From contig CM041465.1 in assembly GCA_023213395.1 (NCBI GenBank), forward strand, positions 208,637,741 to 208,701,740: a stretch of 64,000 nt of DNA, given 5' to 3'. Made by a program: the position numbers and the translations under genes. Shown one piece after another: positions 45,871 to 57,539 of the stretch. Numbering within the stretch: the stretch's first letter is position 1; every line of letters begins with the position of its first letter. The DNA comes from Cycas panzhihuaensis (lineage: Eukaryota > Cycadophyta). Under the pieces are notes generated by a model. The model ran no database searches. It had not been told where the DNA came from and saw only the letters and a program-made list of their open reading frames with translations.

Positions 45871-46440
45871 CAGATTTATATGGACCTATGTCCATGGCAT
45901 CTTTAGGAGGAGCATTGTACTACATTTCCTTCATAGATGACTTTTCACACAAAGTTTGGGTTTATTTTATCAGATAGAAATTTGAGGCATTTCAAAAGTT
46001 CAAAGAATTCAAACTTGAAATGGAGAATGAATCTAGCCGCTCAATCAAGATTTTAAGGTCAGACAATGGAGGTGAATTCACTTCTAAGGAATTCATCCAA
46101 TTCTGCAAAGACAATGACATTCGAAGACAACTCATGATTCAACATACTCCTCAATAAAATGGAGTTTCAGAGTGAAGGAATAGGACTTTGGCAAACAAAG
46201 CCAAAGCCATGATGCATGCAAAAGCACTATCTCGAGCATACTGAGCAGAAGCATTCCATACAGCTGCCTATGTGGCTAATCAGAGTCCTACATCAGCAAT
46301 CACAAACATCACACCAGAAGAGGCTAGGTCTGGCAAAAGGCCTACTGTTAGCCATTTGAGGACCTTTGGGTGTACTGCTTATATGCGCATCCCTAATCAG
46401 TAAAGATCAGAGCTAGATAAATATAGTCTTAATTGTATTT
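45871..46440 (+). pseudogene. pol: Element G integrase
   Basis: The core is readable across stops: MSMASLGGALYYISFIDDFS, IKILRSDNGGEFTSKEFIQF and an HTPQ*NGVSE motif near 46150, then AEAFHTAAYVANQSPT and RTFGCTAYMRIPNQ. The catalytic D, D and E positions appear to be kept. Confidence 0.8.
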
Positions 46441-46799
46441 TTGTAGGCTATGCCATTCACAACAAGGCATACAAATTGTATGATCCCATTGCTAGGAAAA
46501 TGCATCTCTCAAGAGATGTTATCTTTGCTAAAGATGATCATAAGGAGTTGGAACAAGCATCCATCCAACCTCCCATTAACAAAGGCAAAAAGATTGTTGA
46601 GGACTTCCTTCCCTCTCAATCTTCCACACCATGTACATCATTTGCATAGATTATTCCTTCTTTGTCATCAGAGTCTGCTCCACTTGATCCCAACACATCT
46701 TCTATTGATCAACCACTCTGACTAGAAGATCTTGAGGTTCAAGTCACATCAGTCAAGAAGTTGCCCAAATGGTACACTCAGACTATTCAGGACAGCCAA

Positions 46800-47580
46800 A
46801 AACATCCATGCAAGATGTGGTAGCAAACCAATTATGCACTTATGGCTGAAGTGCTATGTGTTGATGAGCCTTCCACTTTTGAGGAGGCATATGAAAATGA
46901 AAATTGGAAGACTGCCATGGATGAAAAAATTCATTCTATTGAGAAGAATGGAACTTGGGATTTGTTAGAATTGCCTAAGCATAAAGATACAATCAGTTGC
47001 AAATGGGTTTACAAGGCCAAATTCCACTCTGATGATACACTTAAGCAGCAAAAGTCATGACTTGTTGCAAAGGGCTTCAAACAAAAAGAAGGCATTGACT
47101 ATGAGGACACTTTTGCACTTGTTGTGAACATGAACACCATCAAACTCATCTTGGTCTTAGCTACTCAATGCAAATGGCTAGTTTATCAGATGGACGTGAA
47201 GAGCACCTTCCTCAATGGCGATCTTCAAGAGGAGGTATATTTGGAGCAACCTCCTGGTTACAAAGTACAAGGCAAGGAACATTTGGTTTGTCGTCTCAAA
47301 AAGGCTTTATATGGCTTGAAACAATTTCTTGAGACATGCATTTCATTGATCCACATCAAATCCTAACTTATATATTAAAGTTGGGAAGGACCATGCCATT
47401 TGTATTGTCTTGTCTGTTGATGACTTAGTGATCACTAGAAATGACACTAAGATGATTGAGATTCTCCAAGGTGACTTGAAGAGAAGTTTTGAGATGACAG
47501 ATCTTGGACTTCTCCATTATTTTTTAGGCTTTGAGGTATGGCAATAGCTAGGATATATCTTCATCTCCTAAGCAAAATAC
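46800..47580 (+). pseudogene. pol: Element G reverse transcriptase
   Basis: EEAYENENWKTAMDEKIHSI, NGTWDLLELPKHKDTISCKW, QMDVKSTFLNGDLQEEVYLE and KKALYGLKQ are conserved. The active-site region near 47405 reads CIVLSVDDLVITR, so YVDD has become SVDD. Stops and a small deletion after KQ disrupt the frame. Confidence 0.9.
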
Positions 47581-47589
47581 TCTTGGGAC

Positions 47590-48350
47590 ATTTTGTAGCG
47601 GTTCAGAATACATGACTGCAAACCAACGCCTATGCCTATGGAGAATGGAACAAAGCTAACTCTCAATGAGGAAGCTGAACCTGCAAATCCCACTCTTTTT
47701 TGGCAACTAGTTGGCAACCTAATCTACCTCACCAACACTAGATCGAACATTTCATTTGTTGTAGGGATTTGTTCTAGGTACATGTCTCACCCCAATCAGA
47801 AACATTGGAATGCAGTTAAATGCATACTGAAATATATCAAAGGCACATTGCAGCATGGCCTTCAGTATGTGCATAATGAAAACTTCATCTTAGAAGGGTT
47901 CTCAGGTTCTAATTGGGCAGGATGCCAAGATAGTCGAAGATCAATCTCTATTTATTGTTTTACCCTTGGTTCTGGAGTCATTTCATGGAGTTGCAAGAAA
48001 CAACCCAATGTTACCTTATCATCCATGGAAGCAGAGTACAAAGTTATAGTTAGCACAGCTTGTGAGGCTATTTGGCTACGACGGATTCTTGGAGAGCTTG
48101 GACTTGAACAAAATCACCCCACTAGGTTGTATTGCAATAATCAAAGTGTGCTCAAGTTGACTAAGAATCCTATTTTTCATGCACGGACCAAACACATAGA
48201 GGTTCATCACCATTTCATTAGAGAGCATGTTTAGAACGATGAGATCAACCTCCACTACAAACCTACAAAGCAGCAGGCAACAGATATCTTTACCAAGCCA
48301 CTTGGTAGAGAAAAGTTTGTAAAATTTAGAGAAGTTCTAGGTGTTTGACT
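47590..48350 (+). pseudogene. pol: Element G RNase H
   Basis: ISFVVGICSRYMSHPNQKHW, GSNWAGCQDSRRSISIYCFT, TLSSMEAEYKVIVSTACEAI and NPIFHARTKHIEVHHHFIRE lead to QQATDIFTKPLGREKF and the stop near 48350. It is mostly in one frame from 47632 to 48234. One catalytic Asp position now reads GSNWAG instead of the D-x-D-W-A-G form. Confidence 0.9.
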
Positions 48351-48365
48351 TAACATTGTAAATAG

Positions 48366-48911
48366 TAAGGGGGGGGGGGGTGTAAAACCTTATGTTTACA
48401 TGTTAAGTTAATGTACTTTATCATTCATGTATTATTTCTACTTTATGGGATGACTTATCACTTAAGTGATAAAGTGCACATCCACATTCTTTCCTAGTGA
48501 TATGACATTGCGACTTAAGGGGCAAAATGACCCTTATGCACTTTTGCTCACTTGAGAGCCCAAAAGGACACATGTCCTACATGCAAATGATGTAGCTTGG
48601 ATGTTTGACATTTGTCAAACATCGAACACCTTAGGTATCTTCTGTAACTCTATATATTGAGACCATTTCTCATGTATCTCATATATAAAGTGTGAGTCAA
48701 TTGTTATGCTGCTAGTTTGCTAATCAAACTGTTATTCACTTGGAGAGTGGACCAATTCCATCTCCTCCATATCTTGGTATTGTTTTGCTCATGCTCTTTC
48801 ATGCTTTGGTTCATTATCTTGTTTATTTGAATAGCTTTTAATATTGATATTAATCATCTTCTTTCTAGAGCAAGATTAGTACTCCTTTCTTGATCCTATT
48901 TATTGTAGGCA
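48366..48911 (+). repeat. PPT and 3' LTR of element G
   Basis: AAGG followed by a run of Gs to 48380 is the PPT. The LTR opens TGTAAAACC at 48381 and probably ends TTGTAGGCA at 48911. It contains a CTATATATTG TATA-like site near 48650. The end is approximate because no partner copy exists. Confidence 0.65.
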
Positions 48912-48919
48912 TTAAGCCA

Positions 48920-49735
48920 CTTCTAACAACCTTCACACAATGGACTTCAATATCCTCTCCCTTCATCTTACGTATCTTGCTTCTTTTTGTTACAATTTGC
49001 TTCCTTATGGCGAACATTCTTGCAGTAGTTACGAGTTCCATTGAACCTCTTCTTCTTCTTCAGCTTCTGGTTTTTTGAAGTTCTGGACTTCTATAGACCT
49101 CTTTCCTTCTAATTACTTCCCAACCCCTATGTTTTCATCTCCAAGGTGTGATTGGATTCAAAACTTTGAAATAAATGATGATGCTTTAGCTTAGCATCCT
49201 TGTCTAGAATAAGGGTTTTTAGCTCATCAAATTTCAAATCTTCCATAGTAACATCCTTTGCAAAGATAGTTTGAAACATAATGAATGCAACTGGAAACCT
49301 CCACATGGTAATAGTAAACAATAGGTCTTTATCAATAGATTCTAGTTTAGTTGCCTCGACTTTATTTCTCAAATCTATCACCTTGTTAAGGTAGACATTA
49401 ATATTGTTCTTATCTTTGATGATAGTATTCAACAATTCCATCAATAGAGCAACACGATGATTTGATTTTGTTCTCTCAAAGGTCTTAGACATCTTTGTCC
49501 AAATTTCATTCAACGTTTCGAGGTTACGAGTTAGTGCTTTTTGATCTGGGGTGAGAGATAGAGCCAACAAACCAATTGCCATGAATTTGTTCTCTTCCAT
49601 TTGTGTTCTCTCCTTCTCATCAAAGGGAATAGAAAGAATTGGATTTGTGGTGATCGTCCATAACTAATTTACCATCAAATGTAGTTCTATCCTTCATACA
49701 TTGAAGTTGTTACCATTGAAAATGACTGTCAACAA
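48920..49735 (-). pseudogene. gag: Element E gag
   Basis: The minus strand reads a VIFNGNNFNV-type start near 49735, LALSLTPDQKALTRNLETLN, RTKSNHRVALLMELLNTIIK, NVYLNKVIDLRNKVEATKLE and FDELKTLILDKDAKLKHHHL. The knuckle is degraded (NYCKNVRHKEANC, near 48970). It is the same family as gag of element H at 61990. The protease that should follow is absent because F and G occupy the junction. Confidence 0.85.
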
Positions 49736-51316
49736 CATTTCCATGGTGAAATCTAAAGATAATATGAATGCTACTTTTAAACGAACACCTCCACAGACCA
49801 AATGACTCAAAAAAATCACCTCAACACTAATAAATGTGGCCCACATGTTTGCCAAATGTGTCCCTTACAACTTGGTTTGTGTCCACAACCTCTTTTCCTA
49901 ACCCCAACATGCCCAATGTGGCTTGAAATAGTCTTGACAAGCAATAAATGGCTCAAAATTGGCTTGAAATTGATAAAGTGACCTCTCAACAGGCTCCCTC
50001 TATCAAAAAATGACTACTACATAGTGCTAAGAGAGTGTATATCAAAGTCTCAATAGTAAATGAGAACCATGTGGCAAGAATATGGACTGCACATCGTTTG
50101 ATAGGCCAAAATGATCTCCAAAGTGCCAAAAAATGGCTCATTTTGGCTTCAACTATCCATGGACTTATGTGTTTTTGGCTTCAACGGTTGATAAACACAA
50201 TCAGAAGGCCACAACAACCATCACACAACATCTACTGAACACCATGCACACCCACCATAGTGTGGAGGCCAGAAGCGATGAAAAAATAATGAATAACCAC
50301 AAAAAAATCACTTGTATCTGCTTTGTATGGTGGTAAATTCATGTGATATTTGTTGTAGTAGATAGATATTAGATTTTCACCATAATTGTGATTGAAAATT
50401 TGCTCGAATAAAAGAATTTTTATAGTAAATGGAGAGCCAATATGTTCCCAAGGACCGTTGCCCTTCACACAACCATTGTGGCTTTTAAAGTCAATGTTTT
50501 CTTTTTTATTTTCAGGTTGCCCAATGTCAAATATGCTACTTGTATGCCAATGTTTTAACATTAGGCACTCAAAAATAATTAAAAAAAACATTTTTTGAGT
50601 AAACAAAGCATGGAGACTTATAAAAGGTCATTGCCCCTCCAATATGGCCATGCGACTTTAGATATAAAAACGAAGGCTTCAAACAAAGAAAAAACTCTGC
50701 AAGTGGCTAAGATTCAGACCAAAACACATTATTTTGACACTCAAGATGATTTTAGCAAAGCCAATGAAGAGAAACAAGTAGAAACAAGGAAGATATGCTT
50801 CGTTTTTCTTCAAGAATGGCTCAAAATCCTTCATGAGATGACCAACACACACTGTCTAACCTCTGAAATAAGTCCATATTCATTTAGAATCCTCTATAGC
50901 TCAAACATAGACACTAGATGGCTTTCGGTTCTTTCCAACAAGCTCCCATAGGTTTCCATCAAGCAAAAATAGCCTTTGAATAGTGAAAAAATCGATACTC
51001 TTCAGCCTCTTATTGATAGAACAATCCCAAACTCTTTTGGAGGTTATTGATCAACCATACAGTATCGTACGCTCCCCAAACATGAACACTCACACACGTA
51101 TGAAGCTTCAATGATGAAAAATCATAAAAAACAGGCAGAAAATGAGTTCAATATGGCTTATTTTCTCCATAAGACTAATTATTTCCATCATTTTTGTTCT
51201 CCAAGGTATCAGAAAAGATCAAGGCTAATTTATTTGACTCTAGTCATGTTACCAACCCTGTCAATGGCATGGTTTGGTTCTCAATAGCATCATAAAGCTA
51301 TGTAGGATCCTGGACA
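49736..51316 (-). other. Long leader of element E
   Basis: About 1.6 kb separates the primer site from gag, unusually long for copia. Open frames on both strands (for example 50595-50951 plus, 50232-50606 minus) have no recognisable motif. It could be a leader as in H or contain an unrecognised insertion. Confidence 0.45.
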
Positions 51317-51756
51317 ACTCTAATACCATGTGAGAATTTGAACATACTTAGGCTTGTCTTGATGCCATGTGAATCCTTGCCAGATCATTTCATCATTTGC
51401 ATAGTGAAAAACAACACACCATATAAGATAACAATCATATAAAAGACATAGGTTTACATGGGAAAACCCTTTCGAGGAAAAATACACTCACAATATCGAT
51501 GATTTATTAGAAATGCCAACGTAACATCACTGGATGGTTTGAAAACTAATTCAATGATTTGCCAACCCTACCTAGGATCCCTTTTATAGGACTCCAAATG
51601 GTACATCTAGCTAAGAGCTATGACTCTTCACACAGGTTCAAGACTCTTCTGAAGGGTTGTATCTCTAATGGAATTTGTTCTATTACATTCATCGCTCACC
51701 ATCACATGAAGCTTTAATAGCTGCCACATATTAACCCTTAACCGTGTTTGCAAACA
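51317..51756 (-). repeat. 5' LTR of element E and primer-binding site
   Basis: On the minus strand the LTR (51756 to 51329) is followed by TGGTATTAGAGT (51317-51328), a Met-type primer site with two changes. It pairs with the LTR at 6772-7203 and is flanked by ATGTA at 51757-51761. Confidence 0.9.
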
Positions 51757-51761
51757 ATGTA

Positions 51762-52164
51762 CATAATTTTTTTACTTTGATATTTACGTGTACAACTAAC
51801 AAGTGTGGGACTAAGCTTTTGGTTTGTTAAGCTACTTATCATATTTTATGACTTGTTAACACATGCCATTTTACATTGTGTCTTGTCAAGCAAGTAACTT
51901 TGCTTTATGACATGTGGAAATTATATGCCTTCCTCTTTAGCTTTCCACTACCATCTATTTCATCACTTCTTGATAAAGTTGTGAGTATTGTGAATACAAC
52001 TTGAAGAAGTGTTCATCATCCAATACTACTTGACGAGTGCCACATTTCTTGAGTTTCAATATAGATTGCAATCCATGAAGTGATTGTTTAGGTTTTCCCT
52101 GTAGCTAATCAAGTCATATCATACACCCTATTTTTAAAGGGGGGATGCTGTGGATATGGGGAAC
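51762..52164. other. Unassigned AT-rich DNA right of element E
   Basis: No coding motif is seen. If the DUF1350 gene extends across the nest, this is where its intron would continue. Confidence 0.4.
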
Positions 52165-52540
52165 TATAGAACCATCATGATAGGGAATACTATGGCTAAG
52201 TTCTATGCCATCATATTAGAGACCCACATTTTTGAGTTGGTGGATAGGAGGGAGCTTAGTGTTAGAGGCCAGGTGGGTTTTTGATTAGATCAAACCATTT
52301 GACACATCCTCACATGTCTAACCATTATTTAAGAAAGGAGATACAAAGGCTTGAAGGTCTACTATTGTTTCATTGACTTTAAAAAAGCCATGGACATAGT
52401 CCCCAAACACCTTTTGATGCAATGCTTTTAGGACTTGGGCATTTCCATGGGGATCATCTTAGCAGTGATGCCTTTATACAAGAGGGCGGTTATCACAAGA
52501 GGGAAATTAACCCTCAACTCACAAAATTCAAGATAATACA
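52165..52540 (+). pseudogene. Non-LTR (LINE) reverse transcriptase fragment
   Basis: One frame with several stops reads YRTIMIGNTMAKFYAIILET, then RGQVGF, a KGLKVYYCFIDFKKAMDIVP stretch and HLLMQCF. These are LINE-type RT blocks (the F-x-D-F-x-K-A-F-D signature is kept as FIDFKKAMD). Neither the YADD region nor an endonuclease is seen, so it is a short 5'- and 3'-truncated relic. Confidence 0.8.
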
Positions 52541-53481
52541 AAAAGTGAATTAACTATTAAAAGTTGTACACAATAGGTGGCTTCTCATTTGTCGTCAAAG
52601 AGGCAAGCATCATACTTAAGATCCTCTGTAACTTGTCTAAAATAGGACTCTTTGTCACGAAACTCACCCTCCATAGTTTGAAACATACACATAGTTAGGG
52701 AAATTTGATATGTCATTGTGAAGAGGGACCTATGAAATCTGTAACAACTAAAAATACAATGGAGGAATATGACAATATAGCAGTAAAAAAACCAAGGGAA
52801 TGAAGGTAGGAATTGAAAGTAAAATACTTGGAGGAAGCCTTTAGATGAACCATTCCTTTAACCATTTTGGGAATCGTTTCTTTTTTCAACCATTCCCTGA
52901 GAGGTGATTCCTAGTTCTACAATTGTTACCAATTGTTCCTAGTCCATTCTATGATAGTTTTGGGTCATTCCTCAACATTTAGGGCAACTTTTAGGTGATC
53001 AAAACCTAGTTTAAGGACTAAAACGGAGGTGCCTTGGTTCCTTGGGGAAGAATGCCTTTCTTCTATGTGTTGGAATGGACTGTGAGAAGCTAAAGGGCAT
53101 CCAATAAGGATCAGTACAAGCCTTTGGATAGATGAGTGCTCAAAAAAAAGAAATGAAAGATTGGAAAGAGAGGATATATGGAAATATTTCTCTTATATTA
53201 AGCTCCAAGGATTGATAAAGTACAATAGGAGGTTCCCTTTTCTTTTTAAAGATGTTGGAAGTGTCATGAGATGACAAGCAGTTATAAAAAATTGAAAAGG
53301 AACTTACTCAAGTAGAAAAGCTCAAGCATCTACTCAAGAACAAAACTGAAGGTTGGTTACACTTTTTGTAACTGACATGCATTGACTTAACTATACACTA
53401 ATTTGACTCGAGTCAGTTTTATAACTTATGTGAACTCAACGTAGAAATAGAAAATAAAGTATATAGTAGAAAATGGTTACA
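52541..53481. other. Unassigned DNA, possibly including the 3' LTR of element I
   Basis: No coding motif is seen. Since element I ends its integrase tail near 53500 on the minus strand, its 3' LTR should lie just below 53481 (minus-strand TGTAACCATTTTCTACTATA). No partner copy is in view to confirm it. Confidence 0.35.
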
Positions 53482-53499
53482 TTGTATGCTACATGGGTT

Positions 53500-54720
53500 T
53501 AAGAGGAAATTGTCCCCAATTTCACTAGCCCTTATAGATATGGAAAATCTTGCTCAAATGTTGCCTACAAAATCCATTTAGCTTATGCAGGCAAGTTCCC
53601 TTCTTGCCCATGAGGTAAGTGGTAGTCTGTCAATGTTGCATGGTGCATGTCTTGGTATCAACAAGTGTGTCAACTAGAAGCGAATGTTGGAAATCTAGAA
53701 TTATGGCTTTTGGGTGAGTCAACTCAACCTCTTCTCCCAACTAGGGCAACTCATAATACTTGAGATTACTAATGTTGACGATGTCATGCATCCCAAGGTG
53801 AGCTACCAAGTCCAAGCAAAAGGCATTGGCCTTAGTGATTTTGTAGGGCCTAAACTAGATTGATTTGAGCTTATGATGAGGTTGGTGCTTGAACCGCTAC
53901 CTGTCCAAGTGGTGCCAAACTCGATCTCCCATTTGGAAGTTGTGTGGGATGATGTGTTGACCATGCTAATCTTTGCATTTGGCTTAGGACTTGGCGAGGA
54001 CCTCTTTGACTCCAACATGCACTCATTGGAGGTGATTTGCATTCCATAAACCATTACCTTTCACTACTTCTCCTCATTCCACATGGCAAGTGAAGTAAGT
54101 ACAATTAGAGGCTAATAAGGGGCTATAGTTCAGAACCCATAGCAAACCTTAGAAGGAAAGTGCCTTGCAAAGACATGTTACTCGACTGTAGTCATGCTGG
54201 ATAACTTCTAGAGATATATTCCATTGAGAAGTAGCATGCTGGAAAATGTGAAGGGATTGAACTAGGGTCCTATTCACTACCTTAGACTGGTTATCGGTTT
54301 GAGTATGTAATGCCATGGAGAATTGAAGTTTGCATCCCAAGAGTTTTGATAGTGTTGATCAAAAATGTTTGAGGAATCATCCATCTATGCCTGACATGAT
54401 TGTAGTTGGCAACCTATAGTGCAACAAGACATGGTCAAAAAATAGTTGGGTAGTGTATGGTGCTTTTGTGGACTTAGTGCATGGAATAAACATGACCATC
54501 TTTGAGAATTGACAAACCATGACCAAAATGCATTCGTGTTTGCCTTGTGTCACGAGCAACCCATTGATGAGGTTTACAGAGATGGATTCCCAAGGACAAG
54601 ATGGAACCAATAGGAGTTGATATAAGCGAACTTTCTGGCTGGAAAGTTTGGATTATGTGCATAGGGAACACCATCTAATGAAGTGCTTAATATGCCTTTG
54701 CATGGAGGGCTAGTAAAAAT
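53500..54720 (-). pseudogene. pol: Element I integrase
   Basis: SCPWESISVNLINGLLVTQG, MVCQFSKMVMFIPCTK and FSMALHTQTDNQSKVVNRTL (HPQTDGQSE type) mark the core. LDLVAHLGMHDIVNISNLKY near 53810 is the C-terminal domain, and GKKGTCLHKLNGF at the end parallels A's GRKGTLPTNAKWV. Frame changes are frequent. Confidence 0.8.
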
Positions 54721-54859
54721 ATCACTATAAGTGTTGAAGGGTTGTTTGAACCCCAAAATGTCCTCTATAATTGAAGGCATAAGCTTCCTTAAGAAGATGA
54801 TCTCTACCATTCTTATGTGACATAATGTTGAAATAGTCTATATAATAAGTCATCCTATA

Positions 54860-56190
54860 GGCTGAGGTTGTTGTATGGTTGTTGGTTTACTTGACTGAGT
54901 TGTTCTATTGTTGAGTAGATGGCATTGAAATCAAGGTCAGAGCCATAGTCACTTTGCCACTTGAAATAACCAGTACACCTAGTGTCAAGTGGACTAAGTA
55001 AGGTGCGGATAGGGGTCTATTCAGAAAATTTGCCATCTTATTAGTGGCCTCCTCCTTGTCCTTAATGGCAAAGTGAAACTACTACAATTAGGATGCCTAT
55101 CACGTGGTAGTGCTCTTGAATTTGGCTTTGTGACTATAGAGATTGGAGTAGTTGATGGTCTGTGTGCACAATTGCCTTCTTCCTAAGGAGATAATGATGA
55201 TAGCATTTGATCGCTTGGACAAGGGTATAGAATCCTTGTCATACATGCTATAGTTTTGCTTGACCTATGGAAAGGTTTTTGAATGGCAAGTGACAAAGTG
55301 TATTCCTTGTGTAAGCGCTACTCCCATGGCCACTTAGGAGGCATCAATTCAACCTCAAAATGTTGTTGATGATCTGGAAAAGCTAGGACCAAGGTTGAGT
55401 GTAAGGTGTCCTTCAATTTGTTGAAGGTAGCCTCTTGGGTGGGTCCCCAACTAAAAGGTATCTTGGTCTTGATAGTAACATATAGCGCATATGTAATGTT
55501 AGCATACCCAAAGATGAATTTAAGAAGTTTTGTAGAAGATGTCTTGTAGAAGTTCGACCCCAAAGAGTTACATAGATCAGTGACTATATTGGGTGGAAGC
55601 TAGTTGTGGATGATTGGGGCCCTTCCAAGGTTGATATAGATGTCACGTTGGTTGACGATGAGCCCAAAGTAGGTGATTAACTCCAATCCAAAGCAACACT
55701 TACTCTTCTTTGCCTTGACTTGATGGCATCAAAGAGTGCCAAGAACTTGCTACACATGTTGAATGTGTTTGGCCCATGTCCAGCCATAGATGAATGTGTT
55801 GTCCAAGAAGACAATGATAAACTTTCCCAAGAGGGAACAAAGAATGTCATTTATCAATCTCATGAAGGTCGCTAGGGTGTTGATTAGGCTAACAACATGA
55901 GTAACCACTATTATAATCTTAAATAGGTCTTGAATGTAGTCTTCCAAGTGTCAAAAGACTCCACTCACACCTGATGATATCTCAATGCAAGATCAATCTT
56001 GGTGAAATATAGAGTGCTCTACAACTTGTCCATCAAACCATCAATGCAGGGTAATGGGTATTGATTATTCATTGTGATGCAGTTGAGTGCTTAGTAGTCT
56101 ATGAAAAGGTGCCAAGTATCATCCTTCTTAGGCACCAAGAGCACTAAGAAACTACATGGGGAGGAACTCAATTAAATCCTACCAACCTAA
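54860..56190 (-). pseudogene. pol: Element I reverse transcriptase and RNase H
   Basis: RT start SSSPCSFLVLLVPKKDDTWH lies at 56190-56060, NNQYPLPCIDGL near 56040, and the active-site region IIVFLDNTFIYG near 55800 (YLDD to FLDN). The RT-RNase H joint FSWGPTQEATFNKLKDTL lies near 55450, and an RNase H remnant (QNYSMYDKD, KAIVHTDHQ-type) near 55200. Confidence 0.8.
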
Positions 56191-56191
56191 A

Positions 56192-56611
56192 TGTTGCGTT
56201 CCTAAATTATGAAGAACTCAATTTTTAGGAGAAAGAATCAAATGTTGGTTTTAGAGAGAGAAAGTAAGGCTATAAATAAAGGAGTTTTATTCGTTCATGA
56301 TCATCTTTGAAGAATTTAATATTTGTTATGGACTAATGGTCTAGTGCCATTAGGGCACGTTGTGCCAACTAGGAGGCCACTCTTGCCTCAAAGAGGGCAT
56401 TTTTATCAGAGATATTTCATCTAAATAGTATAATTACTATTGCAATTTCTGATATTATGCAGGTGGATGAGTTGTTTTTTGTTATTATATTGTTTACTGT
56501 TGGGGAAAGTCTAATGTATGTATGTTAAGATATTATTATGTGAAGTTTTTTTATGTAATTATCATATTCTGTGTAGAATATTGGCAGGCATTGCTACATT
56601 GGTATCAGAGA
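56192..56611 (+). repeat. 5' LTR of element J and primer-binding site
   Basis: TGTTGCGTTCC...ATTGCTACA (56192-56598) is followed by TGGTATCAGAGA (56600-56611), which matches the initiator-Met primer site at 11 of 12 positions. A GGCTATAAATAAAG TATA-like site lies near 56270. No second LTR copy is in view. Confidence 0.7.
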
Positions 56612-57169
56612 CTTATTAGCAAATTATTGGGGGGACTATCTAGTAGGTGTTATAATATATTAAAAAAAAAGAAAGAAAGAAAAAATAAATTGACATGTAC
56701 TTAATCGTAAAAGAGGAGAAAATTGAAGGTGTAGTTGAGGAGCAGATCACATCCCATCTAAGAGGTGTATCTATCTAAAACTCCATGTTGCTGGAAACCT
56801 ACAGTCTGTGGATATTACAAAGGCCTTTATAATTAATTAATCACTCAATTTTTTCTCAACTCTTTGCATTGCAGAGGGCAGACCGAATCAAGAGGAAGAA
56901 GGGGCGAAACCCTTGGTGAAGTTGTAGGTCACTTGGCAATGAGGAAGATTTTGTGGTAATTATGGTAGCAAAGATTGGTTGTATTACATGCGAAGATGAG
57001 GAAATGAAAAAAAGAAAACAAGAACAGACCAAACAAAAATCAATTGGAGGTGAAGACAAAGAAGAGTTGTTGAGGTTGAGGTCGGGCATTACTAGCGAAG
57101 CTATGAACATCCAAAAAATGGAGGATCATTGAATTTTTGAGGCAAACAACATCACGAATTTTGCAGGGT

Positions 57170-57491
57170 GACATTTAAAAAGAGTAGATCTATCCTTGAT
57201 TTCTATGCACTAAACACAAAGGCAAACATGAGAGCAAGAGAGACTTGAGAGAAAGAGAGTAGCTCTCACAAAATGGGGAGGCAAGAATAAGCCTCCTTCG
57301 TTGAGCTTTTACTTTTATATTGAGAGAGGGAGCATTAGAGTTAGGTGAAATGAAATTACACATAATGCACATGAAAGTGCATTTCACTTAAGTGATCTAA
57401 TTTAAAGTTCACTTAAGACCCTTTTTAGAAATAATCAACTAATGTAATGACCTTGTGACATTAACCCATTTCAACATTCTCATCCTCTACA
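57170..57491 (-). repeat. Possible copia-type LTR, minus strand
   Basis: On the minus strand it would start TGTAGAGGATGAGAATG at 57491, like F's TGTAGAGAGGTAATG, and run to about 57170-57197. The ends and any target duplication are unclear. Confidence 0.35.
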
Positions 57492-57539
57492 GTCTGATTG
57501 TTGAGAGAGGTGTAGGTTGAAACCCAAAGCAAAAAGTGA

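Larger units (their letters stand above)
44214..48911 (+). mobile_element. Element G: Ty1/copia retrotransposon, plus strand, inside E
   Basis: Gag, CCHC, protease, integrase, RT and RNase H follow in copia order. A G-run PPT and a 3' LTR from 48381 follow. E's gag sequence resumes on the minus strand at about 48920. No 5' LTR or primer site is identified, and the RT active site is altered, so the copy looks 5'-truncated and inactive. Confidence 0.85.
6772..51756 (-). mobile_element. Element E: Ty1/copia retrotransposon, minus strand, outermost nest
   Basis: The 3' LTR is 6772-7203 and the 5' LTR 51329-51756. They are clearly related but strongly diverged. Both ends carry TG/CA termini and a perfect 5-bp duplication ATGTA (6767-6771 and 51757-51761). 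On the minus strand the order is PBS, gag (49735-48920), pre-integrase and integrase (38245-37279), more integrase/RT (8536-7681), RNase H (7680-7312), PPT and LTR. The integrase is split by element C; F and G fill the gap between gag and pre-integrase. The RT catalytic core and the protease region are missing. Confidence 0.85.

Noticed and set aside
50595-50951. 118-codon plus-strand frame in the E leader
   Set aside because: No motif, antisense to the element, and composition like surrounding non-coding DNA.
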